Shown in pieces: positions 9,169 through 18,007 of a DNA stretch of 64,000 nt. How positions within the stretch are numbered: the stretch's first letter is position 1; every line of letters starts with the position of its first letter. This stretch comes from Phytopseudomonas seleniipraecipitans. GTDB taxonomy: Bacteria > Pseudomonadota > Gammaproteobacteria > Pseudomonadales > Pseudomonadaceae. The DNA is taken from NCBI RefSeq assembly GCF_900102335.1, contig NZ_FNBM01000001.1, positions 620,001 to 684,000 of the forward strand, read 5' to 3'. The notes beneath the pieces were generated by a model that saw only the letters and a program-made list of their open reading frames with translations, was not told the origin of the DNA and did no database searches. Made by a program: the position numbers and the translations under genes.

Positions 9169-9269
9169 TCAGTAATAGTGACATCCCCCGATTTGCATAT
9201 CGCGCGGGGTTTCCACGATAAGGCGCAGGTAGTATCCGCTTTCTGTCTGTGTATCCAAGGAGCTTCACC

Positions 9270-9815
9270 ATGAGCGGAAGGCCGGCGGCTCGCCAAACTG
9301 ACCCCACCTCTTGTCCACTGCCAGGCCATGGCGTCAACCCCGTTGCCATCGGCTCACCCGATGTGTTGTTCGACAATCTGGCAGCCGCGCGCGAGACTGA
9401 CACAAGCGCTTGTGGAAGCCCCCTAGTGTCGGGGTTATCCTCGACCGTAATTATCAATGGTTTACGCGCCGCCACTGTGGGCAGCAGCGGCTCTCATGGC
9501 AATACGGTCATCATGGGGTCTGGCACCGTGATAATCGGTGACAGCCATACCCCCGCGTCCTTCACTGCGCCAGCTCCGCTCCAGTTTCAGAAAACCTTCG
9601 CCCAAGTATTCAGCATTACCCATAGTGAAACCGGTAGCCTGCTCGCCTATCGAGAGTTCGTCGCAGTGGTGGATGGGCGTGAAACGTTTGGAGTGACGGA
9701 TGGCAGCGGCCTAGCCCATATACAGGCGCCTTCAGCAGACTCTGCAATTTCATTGCACGTCTTGTTCAAATCCCCAGCACGCACGCTCAAGGAACTGTCG
9801 GAGGGCAACCAATGA
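9270..9815 (+). CDS. PAAR-domain protein with C-terminal transthyretin-like extension (T6SS spike tip)
   Basis: 181 aa from the ATG at 9270, preceded by AAGGAG. Residues 1-95 form a PAAR domain: it starts GRPAARQTDPTSCPLPGHG and repeats Val-Ile-Ile/Val-Ile-Met-Gly-Ser-Gly motifs. PAAR proteins cap the VgrG spike of type VI secretion systems and carry effectors. Residues about 110-180 look like a small beta-sandwich extension of the transthyretin type (THSETGSLLAYREFVAVVDGRETFGVTDGSGLA), known from other PAAR proteins. The stop overlaps the amidase start (ATGA), which ties the two products together. No VgrG or other T6SS gene is in the window. Confidence 0.85.
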   Translation: MSGRPAARQTDPTSCPLPGHGVNPVAIGSPDVLFDNLAAARETDTSACGSPLVSGLSSTVIINGLRAATVGSSGSHGNTVIMGSGTVIIGDSHTPASFTAPAPLQFQKTFAQVFSITHSETGSLLAYREFVAVVDGRETFGVTDGSGLAHIQAPSADSAISLHVLFKSPARTLKELSEGNQ

Positions 9816-10534
9816 CCGGCAAATCTTTCAAGACTACGACCAAGGCTCAAGAAGTGAAGATTGGCCAGCCGCTCGATCCAGTAGCGGTCATAGTTGATGA
9901 CCGAGCTGCAACTCGCGAGGCAATCATCCGAAAGGTACGCTCTTTAGAACATCAGTTTGTCGAGCGTTCCGAGTGGGGAGCCATCTCAGCAAAGGACCGG
10001 ATGGCGTCAGATTGGGATTATTCAATGATTGCTTTTCACCATGCTGGACGCAGCTACAGCTGCGGGCATGGAGCTGATCAGATGAAGGACACTCAAGAAG
10101 AACAAGTTGGCAATAAATATGACGACATCGCATATCACTTTGGGATTGATTGCAGTGGGGTTATTTATGAAGGTCGGGATATTCGCCTAAAGGGCGGCAG
10201 TGTTCGAGGATATAACACCGGTGTTATTGGGGTGGTTTTCTTGAATAATCTCACCATTGCCGCCGAGGGGGATGATATTTGGGCATTGGGGCGTGAGACC
10301 ATCGAGCGCCTGGGAGTTAACACGACCGACGTCATACCGTCTCTCCAGATTGATGCAGCCACCAGTTTGATCAGTGCTCTTAAAAGCGTATTTTTGATTA
10401 AACAATTGGGCGGGCATCGTGAGTTTCCGGGACGAGCTGCCGACGGAAAAATTTGCCCAGGCAATGTTGGGATGGAATTTGTTAGGAACATGAGGGTGGT
10501 TACAGGCTTACTGCCGCCGCCGACTTTACCATGA
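9812..10534 (+). CDS. PGRP/Amidase_2-type N-acetylmuramoyl-L-alanine amidase, probable T6SS effector
   Basis: 240 aa, no signal peptide. The peptidoglycan-recognition fold is clear from ERSEWGA at 51, the FHHAG strand at 75-79, DIAYHFGIDCSGVIYEGRD at 105-123, GYNTGVIGVVFL, and GGHREFPG at 200-207 followed by DGKICPG. By analogy with T7 lysozyme, the zinc ligands would be His76 or His77, His202 and Cys215, with Tyr108 and Lys213 assisting; all are present. It lies between a PAAR protein and a small membrane-anchored protein with overlapping stops and starts, and lacks a Sec signal. A toxin delivered by the spike to cleave the peptidoglycan stem peptide is therefore inferred. Confidence 0.85.
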   Translation: MTGKSFKTTTKAQEVKIGQPLDPVAVIVDDRAATREAIIRKVRSLEHQFVERSEWGAISAKDRMASDWDYSMIAFHHAGRSYSCGHGADQMKDTQEEQVGNKYDDIAYHFGIDCSGVIYEGRDIRLKGGSVRGYNTGVIGVVFLNNLTIAAEGDDIWALGRETIERLGVNTTDVIPSLQIDAATSLISALKSVFLIKQLGGHREFPGRAADGKICPGNVGMEFVRNMRVVTGLLPPPTLP

Positions 10535-10827
10535 AAAAAAAGATGATCCTTGTTTTGATGATTTTTGCATTTTTACTTTTATGGCTGAACATCGGCGTTT
10601 ATGAAACACACTTCGCTGAAGATAATCGCGCTGTGTTTTTTATCAAAAAACATCCAGCGTTACAGGTTAGGTTCGAAAATATCTTCCTGACGGATGAAGA
10701 TGACAAACCGATCGACCGGCTGAGCAACGAGGAGCGGAGCGTGGTAATAAATTACTGCAAGTACAGGCTGGGTATTAAAACCGAACTGAAAACGCAGGAA
10801 GAATTGGAAGTTTGCAAGTTCATGTGA
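10531..10827 (+). CDS. Small membrane-anchored protein, probable immunity protein for the amidase
   Basis: 98 aa. A basic MKKK start and a hydrophobic segment at about 5-23 (ILVLMIFAFLLLWLNIGVY) form a signal anchor. A charged periplasmic domain follows with one Cys pair (Cys78, Cys95 approximately). The start overlaps the amidase stop (ATGA). The gene is clearly AT-richer than the genome average, with several AAA runs, which fits horizontal acquisition. Position and predicted periplasmic location match effector-immunity pairs, where the immunity protein blocks a cell-wall amidase in the periplasm. No recognised family, so the role is inferred from context. Confidence 0.65.
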   Translation: MKKKMILVLMIFAFLLLWLNIGVYETHFAEDNRAVFFIKKHPALQVRFENIFLTDEDDKPIDRLSNEERSVVINYCKYRLGIKTELKTQEELEVCKFM

Positions 10828-11007
10828 TTTCCCCGCAAAGTTAAACATTGGGAGAGAAAAGGGGTGGATTTATTTATTGGCAGGAAGGCCCGCCTCTGGT
10901 CATTAGCTGCAAATAACCTCCGACGGTAGTTCAGCCTAAAGACGCCAAACCTCAGGCTAATCTCGTGCGCCTTGAGCATTCATCTTGAGAAGCGCGCCTC
11001 CTTCAGC

Positions 11008-13098
11008 TTAAGACGCTGGTTCCTCGGGCAGGAAGCGGCGAACGTCGATGGCGTCGATCTGGTCGGGGTGCAGGTGGCGTTCGGCGTAACGCATCGGCAG
11101 GCCTGCCTGCAGAAAGAGGGCGAACAGGTCGGCATCGATGTGGCCCTTGTCGCGCAGGTTGGCGAGTATTCCGATCGACTCCGACAAAGTCTTTGCCCGC
11201 TTGTACGGCCGGTCGGAGGCGGTCAGCGCCTCGAAGATATCGGCGATGGCCATGATGCGTGCGGGGATGGACAGCTGGCTTTTGTCCAGTTGCCGCGGGT
11301 AGCCCGTGCCGAGAAGGGTTTCGTGGTGGGTGCCGGCATACTCCGGCACCCGCTTGAGGTTGGAGGGAAGCGGCAGGTTTTCGAGCATGACGATGGTCTG
11401 GATGATGTGTTCGTTGATCTTGAAGCGCTCTTCCTCGGTGAGCGTGCCGCGGCTGATACTCAGGTTGTAGAGCTCGCCGTAGTTATAGAGGTGCTCTGGC
11501 ACGTTGATCTTGAAGCCGTACTTGGGGTCGAGCGCTTTGGTCTCGGGGCGTGGGAAGATATGTTGTTGCTTGTCTGCCAGTAGCCGCTCAACTGCAGGCA
11601 GCGGTGCCACGGGCAGTTCGGCAACACGCGCCAATTCGGCAGGGGAGAGCCCGAGTCGATCATCGAAATGCCGCAGCCACGTACGTTCACCCGCTTTATG
11701 AAGGGTGCCGACGTGCTCCGGGTTCATCAGTTCGCCGCCGATGTTGCACTCGGCAATGAACGCAAACTCGTTCTGCAGCGTCTGGACGAGGTCTTGATAC
11801 TGCGTATCGGCTTCCAGTCGATCATGGCCGTCTAGCATGCGTTGTAGGCGCTCGATCTGCGCATCGCGCAACAGCACTTCAAAACGCATGCGCACTTCAT
11901 GGATGCGGTTGTAGATCGTCTCCAGCTTGGTGGCTTTGTCGACCACGTGTTCCGGCGTGGTGATCTTGCCGCAGTCGTGCAGCCAGGCACCGATCCGAAA
12001 CTCGCGCCATTCGTCTGCAGTGGTAAAGCGGAAGTTTTCCAGCGGCCCTTCGCTGACATTGCTGGCAGCCTCGGCGAGCATCATCGCCAGCTCCGGCACA
12101 CGTTCGCAATGCGCGCCGGTGTAGGGGCTTTTGGCGTCGATGGCACCGGCGAGAATTTCGATCATGCCGTCGATCAAGGCACGCTGCGAGTCAATCAGAT
12201 TGTGGTTTTCCAGCGCAACGGCTGCCTGGGAAGCCAGTGCGCCGATGAACGACACCACTTGCGGCGAGAAGGCGATCACCTCACCTGTTTCGGTGTCCAG
12301 GGCGTTCATGAACTGCAGCACGCCGATCACTTCGCCGCCGCGTGGCGCCAGGGGTACGGTGAGCATGGAAACGGTATGGAAGCCGGACTCGCTGTCGAAA
12401 CTGCGCGTGCCGCTGAGGTCGAAACGGCTCTCGGCATAAACGTCGTCTATCACCACGGTTTCGTTGTGCAGTGCGGTGTAGGTCGACACGTGCCGCTCGT
12501 TGGGCAAGCCGGTTTGCGGGTCGTGCAAAGGGATTTCAATCGTCGGCAGCTCGTCATCCATGGAGCGCAACGCGAAGCGCAGGGTGTTGTGCTCGGTTTT
12601 GAGGTACATGGTGGCGGCTTGGGCATTGCAGATGCGTTTGCCCTGCATGAGGATATGGCGCAGCAGCGCATCCCGGTTGCGCTCCGAGGACAACAGCAAC
12701 CCATTCTCGACCAGGCTGGAAAGCTTCATCTGCGAAATCTGCAGCGCTCGGGTCTGGCTTTGCAGGGCCGCTTTCATCTCGATGTGGTTGCGGTTGAGGG
12801 TTTCAATTTCGGCAAACATCGACGCCGGCTGCAGCTCACCGGAAAAATCCATCTGGCGGATTTTCTGCGTGTCTTGCACCAGCGACTTGATGGTGCGATC
12901 GAGGCTTTCCATGCCGTTGAGCACCAGCGGCATGGTGCACAGCACGATGCCGATCGACAGACAAAGCGAAACCACTGGTGGTACGCCCACGGTTAGCGCC
13001 AAGATAGGCGCCAGCTGCAAAAGCAGGAACGTGGTGATCACCAGATTCCTGCTCTTGAACCGTAGCCTGAATCGCTGCTTGATTTGCCCTAATGACAT
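11008..13098 (-). CDS. GAF and HD-GYP domain phosphohydrolase (c-di-GMP-type)
   Basis: About 696 aa from the ATG at 13098 (MSLGQIKQRF); an alternative start at 13149 adds 17 unlikely residues. Two membrane helices lie at 19-37 and 42-62, then a HAMP-like linker, a GAF domain at about 145-315 and a C-terminal HD-GYP domain. The metal-binding HD is in WLHDCGKITTPEHVVDK. The GYP signature reads HHETLLGTGYPRQLD, so the GYP triplet is kept. HD-GYP proteins hydrolyse cyclic di-GMP. A long charged insertion (about 100 residues) separates the HD and GYP parts. It is divergent from the fecR/ompA-like pair. Confidence 0.88.
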   Translation of the reverse strand: MSLGQIKQRFRLRFKSRNLVITTFLLLQLAPILALTVGVPPVVSLCLSIGIVLCTMPLVLNGMESLDRTIKSLVQDTQKIRQMDFSGELQPASMFAEIETLNRNHIEMKAALQSQTRALQISQMKLSSLVENGLLLSSERNRDALLRHILMQGKRICNAQAATMYLKTEHNTLRFALRSMDDELPTIEIPLHDPQTGLPNERHVSTYTALHNETVVIDDVYAESRFDLSGTRSFDSESGFHTVSMLTVPLAPRGGEVIGVLQFMNALDTETGEVIAFSPQVVSFIGALASQAAVALENHNLIDSQRALIDGMIEILAGAIDAKSPYTGAHCERVPELAMMLAEAASNVSEGPLENFRFTTADEWREFRIGAWLHDCGKITTPEHVVDKATKLETIYNRIHEVRMRFEVLLRDAQIERLQRMLDGHDRLEADTQYQDLVQTLQNEFAFIAECNIGGELMNPEHVGTLHKAGERTWLRHFDDRLGLSPAELARVAELPVAPLPAVERLLADKQQHIFPRPETKALDPKYGFKINVPEHLYNYGELYNLSISRGTLTEEERFKINEHIIQTIVMLENLPLPSNLKRVPEYAGTHHETLLGTGYPRQLDKSQLSIPARIMAIADIFEALTASDRPYKRAKTLSESIGILANLRDKGHIDADLFALFLQAGLPMRYAERHLHPDQIDAIDVRRFLPEEPAS

Positions 13099-13200
13099 AC
13101 TGCAACCTGCGCTCGGATCCCATCGCGTGCTACTTGTACAGCCAGCCACGCAGCGGTCTGCGGCCGTATGTGCAACGCTCAGTTCAATCAGGGAAATAGA

Positions 13201-13665
13201 ATGAAAAAGAAGATTACTGTGTTTGCTCGCTTCACGATATGGCCGCTTGCTGGCGCCTTGCTGACTTCGGCCGCGCTCGCGGTTGAACCAGCCACATCAA
13301 TAGGTTACGTGATGAAGGTACAGGGAGAGGCTACCGTCAGCATAGATGGCACAACGCAATCAGCGACGATTGGTACCCCGTTGTACGTCGGCAGTGTGGT
13401 GAAAACTGGTCCGGCGGGGTCGATGGGGGTAACGCTGAGGGACAACACATTGATGTCTTTCGGCCCCAATAGCGAAATGACCCTCGATGAGTTCCTGTTC
13501 GATCCAGCCCAGGAGGAGTTGAAGCTCAGTGCCAAGATTACCCACGGCACGCTTGACTACATTTCCGGCACCATCGCCAAGCTCAAGCCCGAAGCGGTGG
13601 AGATCAACACCCCGACCGGCACCATCGGCGTGCGCGGCACACACTTCCTCGTCAAGGTTGATTGA
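13201..13665 (+). CDS. FecR-domain periplasmic protein
   Basis: 154 aa from the ATG at 13201. A signal peptide of 27 residues ends SAALAVEP. The remainder is a FecR beta-domain: GEATVSIDG, IGTPLYVGSVVKTG, MGVTLRDNTLMSFGPNSEMTLDEF, and the closing INTPTGTIGVRGTHFLV. There is no sigma-factor or TonB receptor nearby, so it is not a FecIR-type regulator. FecR/OmpA pairs next to CHASE2 cyclases recur in proteobacteria and are thought to form an envelope sensing unit. The lipoprotein gene begins 14 bases after its stop. Confidence 0.88.
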   Translation: MKKKITVFARFTIWPLAGALLTSAALAVEPATSIGYVMKVQGEATVSIDGTTQSATIGTPLYVGSVVKTGPAGSMGVTLRDNTLMSFGPNSEMTLDEFLFDPAQEELKLSAKITHGTLDYISGTIAKLKPEAVEINTPTGTIGVRGTHFLVKVD

Positions 13666-13678
13666 GTTCGGATACGGC

Positions 13679-14272
13679 ATGTCTCGACAATATACCCACG
13701 CAGTCGCCCTGTTTTTTCTTGCTTTGCTGGGCGGATGCGCGTCCAAACCGTATGTAGTGCTGGTCGCCAGCCCCGACGGAAGTACCGGTGCGATTGAAGT
13801 TCGCACCGCCAAAGGCATCACGCGGGTGGACCGGAGGGACCATGCCGTCAACCTCGACGGCAGCAGTGCCACGTCTTTTCAGGTGGCTGAACCCAAACTC
13901 GACAAGGACTTCTCCGCCGCACGAGCCGCGCAGCCGGCGTTGCCGAAAAGCTATCTGCTGTACTTCAAAACCGGTGGCACCAGCCTGACCGAGAAGTCCC
14001 AGGCGGAAATTCCGGAGGTGCTGCAGACCGTGAGGGAGCGTGGGCCGTCGGCGGTTTCCGTGATCGGCCACACCGACACGGTTGGCAGCAAGGCTTACAA
14101 CGAAAAGCTGGGGCTGTCGCGCGCCCGTGATATCGCCCGTCAGTTGCAGGAAAACGGCCTGCAGGCGCTTGAGCTCGTCGTTACCTCGCACGGCGAAGAC
14201 AACCTGTTGCTGAAGACGCCCGATAATACTCCCGAGCCCACCAACCGCCGCGTCGAAGTCACCGTACGCTGA
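13679..14272 (+). CDS. OmpA-family peptidoglycan-binding lipoprotein
   Basis: 197 aa from the ATG at 13679 (MSRQYTHAVALFF). A lipobox LLGGC at 18-22 predicts an N-acyl cysteine and outer-membrane attachment. Residues about 80-195 form an OmpA C-terminal domain with the NTVGSKAYNEKLGLSRAR-type region (here HTDTVGSKAYNEKLGLSRA) and NRRVEVTVR at the end, which bind diaminopimelate in the cell wall. It follows the FecR gene closely and is convergent with the CHASE2 cyclase gene, sharing one terminator. Confidence 0.9.
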   Translation: MSRQYTHAVALFFLALLGGCASKPYVVLVASPDGSTGAIEVRTAKGITRVDRRDHAVNLDGSSATSFQVAEPKLDKDFSAARAAQPALPKSYLLYFKTGGTSLTEKSQAEIPEVLQTVRERGPSAVSVIGHTDTVGSKAYNEKLGLSRARDIARQLQENGLQALELVVTSHGEDNLLLKTPDNTPEPTNRRVEVTVR

Positions 14273-14291
14273 GCCTGCTTCGGCAGGCTTT
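14272..14291. terminator. Bidirectional terminator between the OmpA-like and cyclase genes
   Basis: AGCCTGC-TTCG-GCAGGCT, a 7-bp stem with a UUCG-type tetraloop, sits between two convergent stops. T residues follow on the plus side and A residues precede it, so it can end transcription from both sides. Confidence 0.75.
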
Positions 14292-16416
14292 ACTTGCGGC
14301 GCATTTCGAAGCGGATGCCGTGTTCGTCGTTTAGCAGGCGACGTAGGTGAAAAGCGACCAGCCCGTCCCATGGGCGCTGGTCGCTCAGCGTGACGAACGC
14401 CGACACGGCAGTAGGATCACCCGCTTGCAGGAGCCGATAGGCCGCCTCGTACGCCTCGTCGCAAGTGCCAATGGATTTGACCATCGCCTCAACCGGCTCG
14501 AACACCTGCACGGACTCGTCCTTTCCCTTGAGCCGTACCTCGCCGACGGGCCGCATTGGCACCTGTGGGCAGCTCTGGCGAATCGCCTCGGAGGCGCACA
14601 CCAGAGTGCCGAGCTGCTTGTTCAAGCTCTCCAGACGTGCCGTGGTGTTTACCGGATCGCCGAGCGCCCGGTAATCGAAAATCATCGATCCACCAAAGTT
14701 ACCCACCACCACTTCGCCGCTATGCACACCGATGCGTGTGTGCCCGAAATCGATGCCTTGTTCGCGCAGTGATTCCACGTAGGACTGGGCGAAACGATTG
14801 ATCTCCAGCGCGCATGAAAGCGCGCGCTGCTGGTGGTCAGCCTGCGGGATAGGGGCGGAAAACATGATCGCCACTGCGTCGCCAACGATTCGATCCAGGG
14901 TGCCTTCATGGCGGAACGCGATGGCGATGACCTGCTCTAGGTATTCATTGAGCAGGCTGACCGCCGATTCGGGCGTACGACGCTCCATCATCGAGGTAAA
15001 CCCGGTGATGTCGGTGAACACAAAGCTGCACATCTGTCGCTGGCCGCCGAGTATCAGTCGCTCCGGATGGGCCACCAGGTGCTTGACCAGGTTAGGGGAT
15101 ACGTAGCGAGAGAAGGCTGCGTGTACCCAGCGCTGTTCGCGCTCGGCAGCCATGTGGCGGACGATGCTGGCGGCGCCATACACCAGCATCAACCCGATCG
15201 ACGGGGTGAACAGGTCGAGCAGCAGCCTGTGCGCCACGAAGCCATACCAGGCCGCCGCGTTCAGCAGCGCGACCAGCACGACCATGAGCACGGCCGATGC
15301 CAGCGCAGGAATACTCAACGCCAGCAGCCCCAGCGCCAAACCACCCAGCAGCAACGTCAGGCTCTCCACCGCCAAGGACCAGCCCGGCCGAAGCAACAGG
15401 GTATCCGTGAGTATCTGCTCGAGCGCCTGGGCGTGGACCTCCACCCCCGGGATGATCCCGCCCAGCGGACTGAAACGCAGGTCCTGCAGTCCTTGTGCTG
15501 ATGTGCCGATCATGATGATTGCGCCTGCAACAGGCGGCGCAGACCCTTCGAGTACCTGCCAGGCAGGTAGGCTACGGCTGGGTTGTGGGCCGGTGAAATA
15601 CACCCAGAGTTCGCCGCTTGCAGCAGTGGGAATCTGTAAGCGGCCAATGTCGACGCGCTGAACCCCGGACTCGCTACTGATGATCCGGTATCGACCACTG
15701 CGCTGCGCTACGCGCAGGGCTTCGGCCACCAACGATGGGCGCAACTCCCCAGCCAGCGACACGAACAGCGGCACGCGCCGCACTACACCGTCGGCATCAG
15801 GCCTGAACGTCATGGCACCAACGCCACGGGCCGCTTGCTCCAGCTCTGCCAATGGGCGGCTTGCACCTTGGAAGGCAGGCACGAATGAAAGCGGCGACTG
15901 GCCTTGCAGCACCAGGCCGAAGCGGCTCAGCGGCGGCCCGACGGCGCTGCTGCTTTGTTCGGCGGCAAAGCCGAGCACCGTGTTACCGGGTTTGAGTACG
16001 TCGGCGAGCTGCGCGTCATGATCGGGCAAGGCTGCCAGCTCGGCGGCCAACCCCGGTGGCAGTTGATTGCCACGCAGCAGTTGACTGGGCGAGGTGCGGT
16101 CCGGCTCGGCGAACAGCACATCGAACACGATCGCGGCTGCGCCGGCCTGCTCAAGCTTATCCACCAGCGCCGCGACCTGCGTGCGGGGCCAGGGCCACTG
16201 GCCGATGCGCCTCAGGCTTTCTTCATCGAGGTCGACGATACGCACGGGCGCATCCTGATAAACGCGTGGATGCCAACGCTGGTACTGGTCGAAAACCGCG
16301 TTGCGGACCTTCTGTACCGGCATCGGATCGAGCAGAAACACGAACACAAGGCCCAGCAAGACGGCAAGGCAAAAGCCGCCTCCCAGTGGAAACAGACGGA
16401 ATCTAGGCACGCTCAA
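14290..16416 (-). CDS. CHASE2-domain class III adenylate/guanylate cyclase
   Basis: 708 aa. An N-terminal membrane helix (13-31) is followed by a large periplasmic CHASE2 domain (about 35-340), three membrane helices (345-415) and a cytoplasmic cyclase domain (455-640). Metal-binding aspartates are in FTDITGF and VGDAVAIMFSAP; the substrate region reads DYRALGDPVNTTARLE. The Lys often seen before the second Asp is Arg here (LDRIVGD). The start is TTG at 16416, or GTG at 16410; neither has a strong ribosome site. It probably makes cAMP in response to an envelope signal. The gene is convergent with the FecR/OmpA pair, its likely partners. Confidence 0.9.
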   Translation of the reverse strand: MSVPRFRLFPLGGGFCLAVLLGLVFVFLLDPMPVQKVRNAVFDQYQRWHPRVYQDAPVRIVDLDEESLRRIGQWPWPRTQVAALVDKLEQAGAAAIVFDVLFAEPDRTSPSQLLRGNQLPPGLAAELAALPDHDAQLADVLKPGNTVLGFAAEQSSSAVGPPLSRFGLVLQGQSPLSFVPAFQGASRPLAELEQAARGVGAMTFRPDADGVVRRVPLFVSLAGELRPSLVAEALRVAQRSGRYRIISSESGVQRVDIGRLQIPTAASGELWVYFTGPQPSRSLPAWQVLEGSAPPVAGAIIMIGTSAQGLQDLRFSPLGGIIPGVEVHAQALEQILTDTLLLRPGWSLAVESLTLLLGGLALGLLALSIPALASAVLMVVLVALLNAAAWYGFVAHRLLLDLFTPSIGLMLVYGAASIVRHMAAEREQRWVHAAFSRYVSPNLVKHLVAHPERLILGGQRQMCSFVFTDITGFTSMMERRTPESAVSLLNEYLEQVIAIAFRHEGTLDRIVGDAVAIMFSAPIPQADHQQRALSCALEINRFAQSYVESLREQGIDFGHTRIGVHSGEVVVGNFGGSMIFDYRALGDPVNTTARLESLNKQLGTLVCASEAIRQSCPQVPMRPVGEVRLKGKDESVQVFEPVEAMVKSIGTCDEAYEAAYRLLQAGDPTAVSAFVTLSDQRPWDGLVAFHLRRLLNDEHGIRFEMRRK

Positions 16417-16887
16417 CGCTCTGGGCAGGATGGAGAAACAGCAACTTGGTCAGCGAAGATACCGAAAAAAGAGCTGCATAGGGCGGGTACATCCTATCCG
16501 CGACAGTGCTGCTCCTTGCTTCAACGAGTAAAGCCGATCTCGTACCAACCGCCTACGCTCGAATTACCCGGAACCGGCTGCGAACCCGCTGCAGATCGTC
16601 CTTTGTCAGGCAATTGAGACGAGGCCAGGAGAGCGGTGGCTTACCCTCGCTGGCAAGTGGATTTGCAGCTGTACCAGCGGGTTGACGATACCGTCGGCTG
16701 CCAATGAACCACCTGCTGAATCCGAGCCAGGGGGGCTGACCACGCCTATAAACGCTTGGCATCAACGCCGCGGGCCTACGATTTTGTGAAGCAGGCCGCA
16801 CAAAGTACCAAGGTCTTCCGCGCAGACTCAGCGGCGGCTTCTCAGAGCATCACCGGTCGATTACCCACGGCTAATTCAGGAATTGGA
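16417..16887. other. Gene-free interval
   Basis: No open frame here has a plausible start, ribosome site or composition. The stretch contains the promoter region of the cyclase gene (minus strand) and, near 16875-16885, the ribosome site of the next gene. I see no repeat or RNA structure worth naming. Confidence 0.5.
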
Positions 16888-17178
16888 ATGATGATCTTCA
16901 TCGGCGGATTGATCGAATGGATTGTAGATTTCGTCACTGACGCCTGGCTTGTGCGGAAGCGGCGCTCCCTGAATAAACGGGCCGATACCTCCTGGCGAGG
17001 GGCAGGGGCGGACGTTGCCTTTCTGGACGGGCTGACAGTGATGTTGTCAGCCTTCGCGGTGGTTAGCTTCGTCGTGCTGTATTTCAGCTTTGAGCTGTCA
17101 TTCGGCCTCGCCTTTTTCGTCTCAGCGGTGCCGGTTGGGCTTTACATCGCTTACCGGTGGATCAGGTTAATGAATTGA
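16888..17178 (+). CDS. Small membrane protein of unknown function
   Basis: 96 aa from the ATG at 16888 (MMIFIGGLIEWIVDFVTDAWL), with a weak CAGG upstream. Longer in-frame starts add only low-complexity residues. An amphipathic N-terminal helix is followed by a basic stretch (RKRRSLNKRAD) and two membrane helices at about 50-66 and 70-88. Monocistronic. I do not recognise the family. Confidence 0.6.
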   Translation: MMIFIGGLIEWIVDFVTDAWLVRKRRSLNKRADTSWRGAGADVAFLDGLTVMLSAFAVVSFVVLYFSFELSFGLAFFVSAVPVGLYIAYRWIRLMN

Positions 17179-17565
17179 TTTCCGAGCTGTTGTCTTTCCT
17201 TGGAGTCGCCAGGATGGGCAGCATGGTGAATTTCTTTCAGCTCTGCCAACGGTCTGCGCTGGGTCGGGTCGTGCATCCGCAGTCTGTGTACCGTCCTGGC
17301 CAATTTATACCCGTGCAATAACGCTATTTGCATGCCCGAACCCCGAGCGTGATTGATGCCCGTTTTGCTGGACACGACGGCTAAGCCTCCACTGGCGATA
17401 CGCATGGGCTGCATCGACCTGTGCCGACATTTCCAAGATGTCATCCATTTCTCCTCTCGGCAGCGAAGCGCCAGTGGTTGCGGGTTCTTTCTCCGGCAGA
17501 GGATACGAGGTGGACCGTAAGGGCAGCATCCCCGATGGCTGCCTGACGAGCGGGTGACTATAGAA
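17179..17565. other. Gene-free interval
   Basis: Several short frames exist on the minus strand but none has a convincing ribosome site or recognisable protein. The right end carries the promoter and operator of the arsR-type gene. Confidence 0.45.
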
Positions 17566-17593
17566 TTGACATATCGGTAAATCTCGATATTAT
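17566..17593 (+). promoter_or_regulatory. arsR-type promoter with embedded operator copy 1
   Basis: TTGACA at 17566-17571 and TATTAT at 17588-17593, 16 bases apart, form a strong sigma-70 promoter. The inverted repeat ATATCG-N8-CGATAT (17571-17590) fills the space between the two boxes, so a bound repressor would block polymerase. The expected start of transcription coincides with the ATG at 17600, which suggests a leaderless mRNA. Confidence 0.7.
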
Positions 17594-17599
17594 CGAGTC

Positions 17600-17902
17600 A
17601 TGGAATTAATCAACGTATTCAAAGCGCTCTCGAATCCGACCCGCCTGCAGATCCTGAAGGGCTTGAAGGATCCCGTGAAGAACTTCCCTCCACAGGATGA
17701 AGGGGACGTTCATACAGTGGGCGTTTGCGTCAGCAGCATTCAAGAAGGTATCGGGCTGTCGCAGTCAACGGTGTCTGGCTATCTGGCGACGTTGCAGAGA
17801 GCTGGCCTGGTCAAGGTCAGGCGCATCGGTCAGTGGACCTATTACCAGCGTAATGAAGAAAGCATCCGTGCTCTTGCCGAGATCATTGGCAAAGAGTTGT
17901 AG
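17600..17902 (+). CDS. ArsR-family transcriptional regulator
   Basis: 100-aa winged-helix repressor (MELINVFKALSNPTRLQILKGL at the N-terminus; recognition helix QSTVSGYLATLQRAGLVKVRR at about 56-76; wing IGQWTYYQRN). It has one visible Cys (VGVCVSS, near 43) in place of the CxC metal site of true arsenic sensors. A thiol, quinone or other reactive signal is therefore more likely than metal. It sits upstream of an oxidoreductase and a monooxygenase-like gene. The operator ATATCG-N8-CGATAT occurs before it and twice more before the oxidoreductase, so it likely represses itself and the operon. Confidence 0.9.
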   Translation: MELINVFKALSNPTRLQILKGLKDPVKNFPPQDEGDVHTVGVCVSSIQEGIGLSQSTVSGYLATLQRAGLVKVRRIGQWTYYQRNEESIRALAEIIGKEL

Positions 17903-17916
17903 TCATTTAAGTGGAA

Positions 17917-17936
17917 ATATCGACAAATCTCGATAT
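17917..17936. promoter_or_regulatory. ArsR operator copy 2, with orphan leader
   Basis: ATATCGACAAATCTCGATAT repeats the operator just after the arsR stop. The following leader (AATTTTAACGAAACGGGAAT) leads to an ATG at 17964 that is followed by ACC TGA. It therefore looks like a duplicated leader whose reading frame ends after two codons. Confidence 0.65.
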
Positions 17937-18007
17937 CCAATTTTAACGAAACGGGAATTTTCTATGACCTGAGATCGCACAGTAACCGCGTAAATTTCAA
18001 ACCTTTT

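Noticed and set aside
13201..13665. FecR anti-sigma regulator of an iron-uptake system
   Set aside because: It has a cleavable signal peptide and a FecR beta-domain only, with no inner-membrane anti-sigma part and no FecI or TonB receptor beside it.
17151..17444. Minus-strand 97-residue frame in the gap before arsR
   Set aside because: No ribosome site, overlaps the end of the membrane protein gene, and shows no family resemblance.
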